Positions 57,342-64,000 of a DNA stretch of 64,000 nucleotides are shown in pieces. The notes below the pieces were generated by a model. That model made no database searches. It worked only from the letters and a program-made list of their open reading frames with translations, and was not told the origin of the DNA. Made by a program: the position numbers and the translations under genes. Origin of the DNA: SG8-41 sp963802355 (lineage in GTDB: Bacteria; Pseudomonadota; Gammaproteobacteria; Burkholderiales; SG8-41); assembly GCA_963802355.1 (NCBI GenBank), contig CAWDIV010000024.1:124001-188000 (forward strand), read 5' to 3'. Numbering within the stretch: the stretch's first letter is position 1; every line of letters starts with the position of its first letter.

Positions 57342-59576
57342 ATGGCTCTCAACTACCTTAGGCGCAACAACCATGACGGCGACGAAATTCGGGAGCGTCG
57401 GGCGGAGCCGCGGCTGGGCCCGGAACTGCGCTACGGGAAGAGCGAGGTTTTCGATTCGGGCAGGAAGACGATAGTCGATTGCCCTCACGTCAGGGTCGAG
57501 CGTCTCGATACCGATCCCGTTCAGTTTTCGAAGGTCTTCAAGGAATTCGCGGACGGCAAGGGACAGCGGTATGACTATCGCTATTGGGCGGAAAGGGAAA
57601 ACTTCTTTTTGCGGGAGTTTCTGAAAAAGCAAAACGAGTTTACCCACGTGGTTCAGGCACGGCACCTGATATCGGAAAATGAGGCTGCAAAACAGGTGCT
57701 CACCCGCGATGCGGGGATAACGATCGCAAACTGGTTGCGTGTGAAACCCCGCTACGCCGATACCGCGACGCTGAGCCATCCATTCCAGCGCGCGGACGCG
57801 TTCTTGCGGTTGATTCGAGCATGCCTGGTGGCGCTGAAGCAGATTCACGTCCATCGCATCGTTCACTGCGATATCAAGGAAGAAAACATCTGCATCCCCT
57901 ATGCGCCAAATCCATTTCCCGGGGAGGGGCAGAACATTCGCCTCGAGTTCGAGAAGCTCAAGCTCATTGATTTTGCATTCTCCATCGCTCATGCGATTCC
58001 GCTCACCCAGGTACTGGTGATCGATCCCGATGAGCGTGTCCCGTATCAATCGGGGCTGCTCATCTCGGCGTTGCGCGCGGACCGAAACAGCGGCTACCCC
58101 AACGCGGTTCAGCAGCTCGACTATCGGGTTGATCTTTTCAGCCTGGGTTACATGGCCGAGAAAATCAGTGCCGCGGGGCTGGACTCCCCGCCCGCACCCG
58201 GCGCCATCCGGGCATTGGACGACGTACGCAGCCTGGTCCGGAAGCTGAAGGCCTTCGATTCGGCCCCGAACATCGGCCCGGCGCCCTCGTTCGCTGCGCT
58301 GGCTCTCCCCCATGATGGCTTGATTGCCGAAATCGACCGCCTGCTGGTGGAAGTGGCGGGTCGCACCGAATCCCTGGAATTCAAGGTGGCCGGAGAGTGG
58401 ACAGCGGAAGAAATGGAGCGGGGCACGGAACGAGGCAGGGGCCCGGTCCGCAAAACCCCCTCGACGCCGGTTGCGCTTCCACTGCCAACGCCAGTTTCCT
58501 TTCCGTCCACGCCTGCCCCTCGTCTGTCAGGCGGTTCATCCAGGAACAGGTTTGCGCTGCTCCTCAGCCTGACGCTGGCCGTCGCGAGTGGCGGCGTTTT
58601 CCTGTATCGCGAAGCGGGAGATACCGGGGCGCCGTGGCCGTCGGGCGCACTCATCAAAGGGAAAGAGACACCGCTTGCGCAGTCTCCGCCATCGTCGGGG
58701 CCGGACACGAAGCACTTGGCGCCAGATAGCGCCTCACCTCCGGAGCAAACCTTACCGAATGCAGCCGTGGAAGCCCGCGATCACATTGCGCCGCGGCTGC
58801 GCAGCGACGACGATCTGGTTTTTCAGGCGGCGTTCGGAGATCTCGCCCAGCTCGTGACGAGCAACCGGCCCGCTGCTGTGGCGATGGCCGAGTCTATCGC
58901 TGCGGAGTATGGAGACGCATTGGCGTCATCTGGTCCCCGGGCGAGAAGATCGCGTGCATTGGGCCGCCTGATCTGGATGGCGAAGGCCGGCAACCCGTTC
59001 GCGGCGCAGCGCGTCGCCGCATTCGAAAAAAACTATGACGAAGTCAAGCAGACGGTCGCCAAATCCATGTGGTGGGCGCGAGGTCAAGGCTCTAAACCGG
59101 AGGCGGCAACGCGCTGGATGGAGGATAGCGAGCTGCTGGCGGAAAACGGCGATCGGCCGGCCATGCTCGATCTGGCCTTCGCCATGGGACACGGGCGGGC
59201 GCTCAAGCAGGATCGCGTGACTTCCGTGGAAACCTATCTGAAGGTAATTGGCCGTTCCGATGGCAGCGATGAGGTATCAACAAGGATCCGGCAGTCTGCG
59301 GTTCGCGGACTTGCGGCCCAGCTCAATATTATCGTCGAGCAAAAGGATCAGGATGCAGCGAAGCGCCTGTTGCCCGCGCTGGAGTCGAAGGCCGATTCCG
59401 GCGCGGCTCATCTGCAATACTATTTGGGCCTGTTGAATGAGTGCGTCACGCTGCCCGCCAATCTGGATGCGGCGCGGCGGTGGTACCGCAAGGCAGGCGC
59501 TGATCCGGCATGGAAAGGTACGGCCGACGACAAGACGCGTCTGCTCGGCAGGTGGTGTCCGGGCCGCTCGAGTTAG
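57342..59576 (+). CDS. Transmembrane Ser/Thr protein kinase-like protein with Sel1-like C-terminus
   Basis: The 744-residue protein has a kinase domain at about 25-330, with catalytic loop HCDIKEENI (H175, D177, K179, N182) and metal-binding loop DFAFS (D210) in place of DFG. A proline-rich linker follows, then one TM at about 404-424 (NRFALLLSLTLAVASGGVFL) and a periplasmic part with helical Sel1/TPR-like repeats (GDRPAMLDLAFAMGHGRAL, GAAHLQYYLGLLNE). The order, cytoplasmic kinase then TM then periplasmic sensor, matches PknB-type receptors, but there are no PASTA domains. It starts 3 bp after the FGE gene stop. It likely phosphorylates the FHA protein and cell-wall enzymes. Confidence 0.85.
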   Translation: MALNYLRRNNHDGDEIRERRAEPRLGPELRYGKSEVFDSGRKTIVDCPHVRVERLDTDPVQFSKVFKEFADGKGQRYDYRYWAERENFFLREFLKKQNEFTHVVQARHLISENEAAKQVLTRDAGITIANWLRVKPRYADTATLSHPFQRADAFLRLIRACLVALKQIHVHRIVHCDIKEENICIPYAPNPFPGEGQNIRLEFEKLKLIDFAFSIAHAIPLTQVLVIDPDERVPYQSGLLISALRADRNSGYPNAVQQLDYRVDLFSLGYMAEKISAAGLDSPPAPGAIRALDDVRSLVRKLKAFDSAPNIGPAPSFAALALPHDGLIAEIDRLLVEVAGRTESLEFKVAGEWTAEEMERGTERGRGPVRKTPSTPVALPLPTPVSFPSTPAPRLSGGSSRNRFALLLSLTLAVASGGVFLYREAGDTGAPWPSGALIKGKETPLAQSPPSSGPDTKHLAPDSASPPEQTLPNAAVEARDHIAPRLRSDDDLVFQAAFGDLAQLVTSNRPAAVAMAESIAAEYGDALASSGPRARRSRALGRLIWMAKAGNPFAAQRVAAFEKNYDEVKQTVAKSMWWARGQGSKPEAATRWMEDSELLAENGDRPAMLDLAFAMGHGRALKQDRVTSVETYLKVIGRSDGSDEVSTRIRQSAVRGLAAQLNIIVEQKDQDAAKRLLPALESKADSGAAHLQYYLGLLNECVTLPANLDAARRWYRKAGADPAWKGTADDKTRLLGRWCPGRSS

Positions 59577-59591
59577 TTAGTTTTTTTCATT

Positions 59592-59608
59592 TGTCGGAAT
59601 TTTTTACA
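59592..59608 (+). promoter_or_regulatory. 17-bp motif upstream of the GT2 gene, distal copy
   Basis: TGTCGGAATTTTTTACA, nearly identical to the reverse-strand copy at 2254-2270. It lies about 215 bp upstream of the sigma-54 -24 element, just after the kinase stop codon. Confidence 0.6.
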
Positions 59609-59720
59609 GTCTTGCTCACACAAGCCGTTGTAAGTCACGCGGGATTTGCAAAGCTATTGTTCTATACAACGCTTTAGCGTCCTGGTGAGTGTCAATGCGG
59701 GCAAAAATCACATTCTGAGC

Positions 59721-59737
59721 TGTCGGAAAATTTTACA
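59721..59737 (+). promoter_or_regulatory. 17-bp motif upstream of the GT2 gene, proximal copy
   Basis: TGTCGGAAAATTTTACA, partly palindromic (TGT...AAAATTTT..ACA), about 86 bp upstream of the -24 element. This mirrors the spacing at the PEP-CTERM gene (about 76 bp). A weaker variant, TGTCGGAAG, is at 59766. Confidence 0.6.
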
Positions 59738-59792
59738 ACGCCTCCAATTTCGCTCTAGTTAAAGATGTCGGAAGTCTATGTTTTTTAATACA

Positions 59793-59809
59793 TGTCGGTT
59801 CGCTTTACC
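59793..59809 (+). promoter_or_regulatory. Degenerate third copy of the 17-bp motif
   Basis: TGTCGGTTCGCTTTACC keeps TGTCGG and TTTAC at the same spacing. It abuts the sigma-54 promoter, so it may be nonfunctional or act as a repressor site. Confidence 0.4.
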
Positions 59810-59812
59810 CAT

Positions 59813-59830
59813 CTGGCATGATATTCGCTT
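59813..59830 (+). promoter_or_regulatory. Sigma-54 promoter for the GT2-acyltransferase operon
   Basis: CTGGCATGATATTCGCTT has GG at 59815-59816 and GC at 59827-59828, exactly 10 bases apart; TCGC replaces the preferred TTGC. The predicted transcript start is near 59840, leaving a leader of about 87 nt. The surrounding 350-bp gap 59577-59926 is AT-rich and otherwise empty. Confidence 0.55.
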
Positions 59831-59926
59831 AAGTGCCACTTAAGTAGTTTGCAAATCCCTCCCTGGTAAGAAAACGGCGCCTTTTTGTGCCAGGGCGATC
59901 TTGCGCCCAAAGCAACGCAGACTCGC

Positions 59927-62092
59927 ATGAGAAAAGAACGTTTGTTTACGTGGATTGGTATCGCGGTCACCATCGCTTCGGTTGCGATGGTTTACCGCGA
60001 CATCGCGGTCATTACCTTTGCCGGCCACCAGAATTTTATCGCCTTCGTACAAGCGGGTACGGTGGCCCTCCTCATCACCGCCCTCGTTTATGGCAGCCTG
60101 GTGTACCTTTTCGCTCGCTCTGGTTATCTCAAGCGCCTCAGTGATACCACCCCGGTTGATCAGCTTGAAGAAGAATACTTGTCGTCCTCCTTGCTTCCGC
60201 GCCTGACGATCTTAATCCCTTCGTATAAGGAAGAACTGCGGGTACTGCGGCAAACTATTCTGTCCGCGGCCTTATGCGTATATGGAGAACGGCGCATTGT
60301 TGTGCTCATCGACGATCCGCAGACTGCAACGGGTAAGGACCGGGAGTCGTTGGAGTTAAGCCGTGATCTCGTCGCCCAGTTCAATATAAAGTTTCACACG
60401 GTTTTCACCCAGATACGCGCGGAATACGCAGAGTTTCTATCACGCGAGCAGCGCGGCATTAGCAACGACACGATTGGCGAGATGAATCGCGTTGCTACAC
60501 TTTATGACTTTGTCAGCGACTTCGTTGAAGGGCTTTTGAATACCAATGTTCCAACGTCCCCTGACAAAGCTGACGAGTTCCTGAAGGCTCGAATAATCAT
60601 TCCCTGCGCGGAGCGTTACCGTAAGCGCGCCACTCAGCTTCGCAAAACGACCGGTGATTTCAGAAAGGTCGCCGAGGAATTCCAGCGGTTGATGGCTCAG
60701 CTGCAATTGCATATTCAAACGTTTGAACGTAAGAAATACCGCAATCTTTCTCACGCCGCTAACAAGGCCATGAACCTAAACAGCTATATTGGCCTGCTGG
60801 GGAAGTGCTACCGCATAGTTCCCACCGATTCCCTGCCAACCCTGGAGGAATGCCCCGCCTCCCGCGCCGACTTGATCATTCCCGATGCCAAGTATTTGCT
60901 CACGCTGGACGCAGATAGCATGGTGCTGCCGGACTATCTCTTGAAGTTAGTCAATATCATGGAGCGGGACAGCCGGATTGCGGTTGCGCAAACCCCGTAC
61001 TCTGCGATTCCGGGACAGGCCAGCGCGCTCGAGCGTGCCGCCGGAGCTCAAACTGATCTGCAATACATCCTGCATCAGGGCTCCACTGCCTTCAACGCCA
61101 CTTTCTGGGTCGGTGCCAACGCACTGCTTCGAGTTAGCGCGCTGCGCTCCATTGTGACCACGCTGCATGAGTCCGGCAATCAAGTCCCCGTATACATTCA
61201 GGATCGTACCGTCATAGAAGATACCGGCTCAACTGTTGATTTGATCCGGCGTGGATGGCAACTACACAACCATCTGGAGCGACTGGCTTATAGCGCTACT
61301 CCGCCGGATTTCGGATCGCTCGTAATTCAGCGCAGGCGCTGGGCGAATGGCGGGCTGATCATCTTCCCTGAACTGTTGCGATATGCAGTCGATCGCGGGA
61401 GGAGACCTCGTTCGGCGGCGGAGCTATTTCTGCGCACCCACTATCTTTGTGGGCCTGCCCTGACTGGGCTGAGTGTGCTACTGCTGCTCTTACTACCTTT
61501 CGATGGAGCACTGCTAAGCGTTTGGCTGCCAGGGACCGTTCTTCCATACTACGCTCTCTATGTCCGTGATGCGAGGTCGCTGCGTTACCGGTGGAACGAG
61601 ATCCTAAATGTATACACATTGAATCTCATGCTTCTTCCCATCATCTTAGCGGGAGTCTTTAGATCTGTACAGCAAGCTTTCACGGGATGTAAATCATCGT
61701 TCGGCAGAACGCCTAAGACGGACGATCGGACGGCCGTGCAGCCTTTGCATTTAATCCTGCAATTCGGACTCCTGCTGCTGGTGTTTGTTGTGGCTCTCGG
61801 TGATGCAATCGAAGGTCACACATATCTCGCTCTATTTTGGGCAGTAAATTTTTGTCTACTTGTCACCGGCTTTCCCAAATTTATTGGTGTTCGCGAGGCG
61901 TGGCGCGATCTGGCGTTCCAGATTAACTGGAGACGCAGGGCTGCCATTCTTCGCCGTGCCCTCTACTTGCGCCGTCAAATAGTCAATATCCCACAAGATG
62001 TCGTCTCGGTTGGTCCGCATTCCACCATTCCGCAGGAGACGCGGAGCGAGGCTGTCGAAAAGCCGCGCACAGTGTTGGTCAGGCAACGGTGA
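59927..62092 (+). CDS. Membrane-embedded processive GT2 glycosyltransferase (exopolysaccharide synthase)
   Basis: The 721-residue protein has two N-terminal TM helices (residues 7-75). Its large cytosolic GT-A domain has LTILIPSYKEE, VLIDDP, DADS (TLDADSMVLPDY), the ED motif (VIEDTGSTVDLIRRGW) and QRRRWANGG (QxxRW), then several C-terminal TM helices. These are the substrate, metal and acceptor motifs of cellulose-, chitin- and hyaluronan-synthase-like enzymes that make and export a beta-linked polymer. An insertion of about 150 residues (KADEFLKARII...NLSHAANK) separates the first and second halves. The sugar cannot be told. ATG 59927 is preferred over TTG 59885. It overlaps the acyltransferase gene by 4 bp. 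Confidence 0.88.
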   Translation: MRKERLFTWIGIAVTIASVAMVYRDIAVITFAGHQNFIAFVQAGTVALLITALVYGSLVYLFARSGYLKRLSDTTPVDQLEEEYLSSSLLPRLTILIPSYKEELRVLRQTILSAALCVYGERRIVVLIDDPQTATGKDRESLELSRDLVAQFNIKFHTVFTQIRAEYAEFLSREQRGISNDTIGEMNRVATLYDFVSDFVEGLLNTNVPTSPDKADEFLKARIIIPCAERYRKRATQLRKTTGDFRKVAEEFQRLMAQLQLHIQTFERKKYRNLSHAANKAMNLNSYIGLLGKCYRIVPTDSLPTLEECPASRADLIIPDAKYLLTLDADSMVLPDYLLKLVNIMERDSRIAVAQTPYSAIPGQASALERAAGAQTDLQYILHQGSTAFNATFWVGANALLRVSALRSIVTTLHESGNQVPVYIQDRTVIEDTGSTVDLIRRGWQLHNHLERLAYSATPPDFGSLVIQRRRWANGGLIIFPELLRYAVDRGRRPRSAAELFLRTHYLCGPALTGLSVLLLLLLPFDGALLSVWLPGTVLPYYALYVRDARSLRYRWNEILNVYTLNLMLLPIILAGVFRSVQQAFTGCKSSFGRTPKTDDRTAVQPLHLILQFGLLLLVFVVALGDAIEGHTYLALFWAVNFCLLVTGFPKFIGVREAWRDLAFQINWRRRAAILRRALYLRRQIVNIPQDVVSVGPHSTIPQETRSEAVEKPRTVLVRQR

Positions 62093-63246
62093 ACTCGGCT
62101 CGCATCGCAGGCTTTGAAGGGATCCGGGCATACGCCGTTAGTCTCGTATTTCTGGTTCACTTTTTTGTTCAATATTTCAACGGCCATACGAGCGCCACGC
62201 GCATAGATTTCGACGCACACGACGTGACGCGGCCGGCAACCGCCACCGAGGCCATCGCTCACTACTTCTGGGCTTCGCATTACGGAGTCGATCTGTTTTT
62301 TCTTCTCAGCGGCTTTCTGATCTACAAAATTATCTCGAGAAAGGACTTTTCATATTTGCGGTTTCTTCGAGATCGGTTTACGAGGCTCTATCCAGCCTTT
62401 CTGCTCGCCGTTGTGGTCCATCTGATCTACATGGCGAAGTTCTGGCACCAGACATTTGACTGGTCGACGATCGCCAGCAATGTTTTCCTGTTACACGGCA
62501 TCTCAGAGTGGGGTATACAGGCGATCATTATTCCGACGTGGTCCCTGACCTACGAATGGCTTTTTTACCTCGTTTTCCCAGGGGTCCTGTTGTTGCGAAA
62601 GGCTCGCTCCCGGATCTCGTGCTGGCACCTTGGGATCTTCGCACTGCTGTTATTGGCGTTCGTTGTGCTCGTTGGCTCGCATTATGTGCGATTTTTCATG
62701 TTTCTCCTCGGCGCCACTTTGGCTTGCTTGTCCGGTGAGTCCCTCCGGAAAATAGCGTTACGTCTCCCTGACTGGCTGGTCATAACGGTTTACATGGTGG
62801 GAAACCTGATCTTCGTTGCAGATCAGACGTGGTACCGTTTCATTCCGGTGTATCTCTTCACCAGCGCGGCACTGGTAATCAAGATTGCTTATGGCGATGG
62901 CGTGCTTCACAGAGCCTTCTGCTGGCAGCCGCTTCGCCATATAGGAAATGTCTCTTACAGCTTCTACCTGTTTCACGGCCTTGCAATCATCGTTGTTTGC
63001 GACCACATCGGTCCGCACATTGGTGGCTTGCCCGATATTGCCAGGCTTTTGGTCCTTTTGATCGGATCGTTCGCGCTCAGCAGCCTTGCCGCGATGGTTT
63101 CCTATGAGCTACTGGAAAAGCCGTACTTCGAGCGGAAACGCAGGACCGAACCATTCAAGGTGTCGCCTCATGCGGGCGAATCCAAGGGCATCGCGTCTAC
63201 CGAAATTGTCAGGTCTCGAGCACATACTATCCAAGAACCCGGTTGA
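62089..63246 (+). CDS. Acyltransferase-3 (OafA/ExoZ-like) membrane protein
   Basis: The 385-residue protein has the family start IAGFEGIRAYAVSLVFLVHF, containing the conserved Arg and His, and the second signature FWASHYGVDLFFLLSGFLIYKII. About ten TM helices follow, with SYSFYLFHGLAIIVV near the end. Such enzymes move an acetyl or other acyl group onto a surface polysaccharide. Start GTG 62089 overlaps the GT2 stop (GTGA), so the enzyme probably decorates the polymer made by the GT2. The 274-bp gap to the next gene shows nothing. Confidence 0.89.
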   Translation: MNSARIAGFEGIRAYAVSLVFLVHFFVQYFNGHTSATRIDFDAHDVTRPATATEAIAHYFWASHYGVDLFFLLSGFLIYKIISRKDFSYLRFLRDRFTRLYPAFLLAVVVHLIYMAKFWHQTFDWSTIASNVFLLHGISEWGIQAIIIPTWSLTYEWLFYLVFPGVLLLRKARSRISCWHLGIFALLLLAFVVLVGSHYVRFFMFLLGATLACLSGESLRKIALRLPDWLVITVYMVGNLIFVADQTWYRFIPVYLFTSAALVIKIAYGDGVLHRAFCWQPLRHIGNVSYSFYLFHGLAIIVVCDHIGPHIGGLPDIARLLVLLIGSFALSSLAAMVSYELLEKPYFERKRRTEPFKVSPHAGESKGIASTEIVRSRAHTIQEPG

Positions 63247-63520
63247 AGGCCTTACGCCGCTCCGCGGTAGTAGTAATAGTTGAGCATCCCACCGAGCGCC
63301 CGCTGTGGTGCCCTATGGCCTGGGGTTGGCTTTAGCGGGCCTCGCACGCGGCGCAACAGTTGACTTGAGACGTTCAATCAGCCAGCGCCCAACCGGGCCG
63401 GGCGGCCTGTCTGTTCGGAACAACGCTCGATAGTTGCGACAACGGATACAATCACCCCGTCGGCTGACATCTATCCGAAGCACCAGCCGATCACGCTAAG
63501 CAAACCTTCCCAAGGCAGCC

Positions 63521-64000
63521 ATGGCCCTCGAGATCAAAATCAACGAAATCGAGACGTGGGTGGCCGCCGATGGGACCGTCATCACCATCCGCCCCATTTC
63601 CGCCGCGGACCTGGCTCTCGAGCAGGAGTTCGTGGACGGCCTCTCGGCGTCCACCGGGTATCAGCGATTCATGTCGGCCAGGCGCCCATCGCTCGAGGAG
63701 CTCAAGCGCTTGACCGACATCGACCACGAACGTGAACTCGCGCTGATCGCGACCACGCCGGTCCAGAGCAGAGAGCGTCAGATCGGCGTGGCCCGCTACG
63801 TCAAGGAGGAGTCCTCACCCGGCGACGCCGAGTTCGCGATCGTGCTGAGCGACGACTGGCAGGGACGCGGGCTAGGGACCAGGCTTCTCGTCAGTCTGCT
63901 TGTCGCCGCGAAGAGCCATGGCGTGCGACGGCTGGCCGGCACGACGATGTCGGAGAACCGCAGGATGCTGGCGCTGGGTCGCAAGTTGGGGTTCAGGCTT
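63521..64000 (+). CDS. GNAT-family acetyltransferase (3' end beyond window)
   Basis: This open frame runs from ATG 63521 to the window edge, 160 residues visible. It shows the GNAT acetyl-CoA loop VLSDDWQGRGLGTRLLVSLL (Q/RxxGxG/A) followed by MSENRRMLALGRKLGFRL, the classic C-terminal half. It resembles the acetyltransferase domain of protein-acetylating (Pat-like) or amino-acid-modifying enzymes. The substrate is unknown. AAGG lies 6 bp before the start. Confidence 0.83.
   Translation, partial: MALEIKINEIETWVAADGTVITIRPISAADLALEQEFVDGLSASTGYQRFMSARRPSLEELKRLTDIDHERELALIATTPVQSRERQIGVARYVKEESSPGDAEFAIVLSDDWQGRGLGTRLLVSLLVAAKSHGVRRLAGTTMSENRRMLALGRKLGFRL

Noticed and set aside
48087..59576. 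Type VI secretion threonine-phosphorylation module (PpkA/PppA/Fha)
   Set aside because: No T6SS structural genes are nearby, and the SEDS and PBP genes instead indicate a cell-wall function.

Overview
This is a GC-rich window from a Gram-negative bacterium, most likely a betaproteobacterium. The evidence is a PEP-CTERM-type exported protein, an AsmA protein, a DUF349 protein, XdhC-like proteins, multiheme and CxxCH proteins and sigma-54 promoter signatures. No ribosomal or phylogenetic marker gene is present, so the assignment is an inference. Gene density is high and most genes run in long same-strand blocks. Single-base frameshifts break several otherwise conserved genes (PEP-CTERM protein, HlyD-GAF, first giant adhesin, DUF349, CBS, ABM, cytochrome c, FGE protein). 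This may reflect sequence indel errors as much as real gene decay.

Region 1 (1-2270, minus strand): a partial cyclase with a heme-type CxxCH sensor and HAMP domain, then a frameshifted PEP-CTERM protein whose upstream DNA carries a sigma-54 promoter and two copies of a 17-bp motif.

Region 2 (2269-32600, minus strand): a dedicated export locus. In transcription order it holds a giant LEPR-motif surface protein, a GAF-HlyD adaptor, a PqqD-like/M50 metalloprotease/HlyD membrane fusion, a shortened SecA ATPase and a second HlyD-type adaptor. The last four genes are 4-8 bp apart or overlap. The giant-protein plus GAF-HlyD part has been tandemly duplicated. The upstream copy (23154-32459) encodes an intact 3101-residue protein followed by a broken HlyD. 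The downstream copy (9444-21091) is rich in frameshifts. Both giant proteins contain a zinc metalloprotease-like (metzincin) motif, Ig-like modules, calcium-binding type-3 repeats, LVIVD repeats and a beta-helical C-terminus.

Region 3 (32.6-48 kb): accessory and housekeeping genes. These are an MBL-fold remnant, an atypical SDR, AsmA, a kup remnant, GH15 glucoamylase-like, SufU/NifU-like, split XdhC, broken DUF349, an alpha/beta hydrolase, CBS and ABM proteins, a diheme cytochrome, a MerR regulator with a palindromic operator, and an unknown membrane protein flanked by two tRNA-Pro-like remnants.

Region 4 (48.1-59.6 kb, plus strand): seven tightly packed genes encoding a SEDS (RodA/FtsW-like) polymerase, a transpeptidase PBP, a small unknown protein, a double-FHA protein, a PP2C phosphatase, a coiled-coil plus FGE/C-type-lectin-fold protein, and a membrane Ser/Thr kinase. 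The gene content parallels the actinobacterial rodA-pbpA-pstP-fha-pknB cluster and suggests phospho-controlled peptidoglycan synthesis.

Region 5 (59.6-63.2 kb): a processive GT2 glycosyltransferase and an acyltransferase-3 gene overlap and are preceded by the same sigma-54 promoter and 17-bp motif as the PEP-CTERM gene, linking polysaccharide synthesis to that regulon. The window ends inside a GNAT acetyltransferase.
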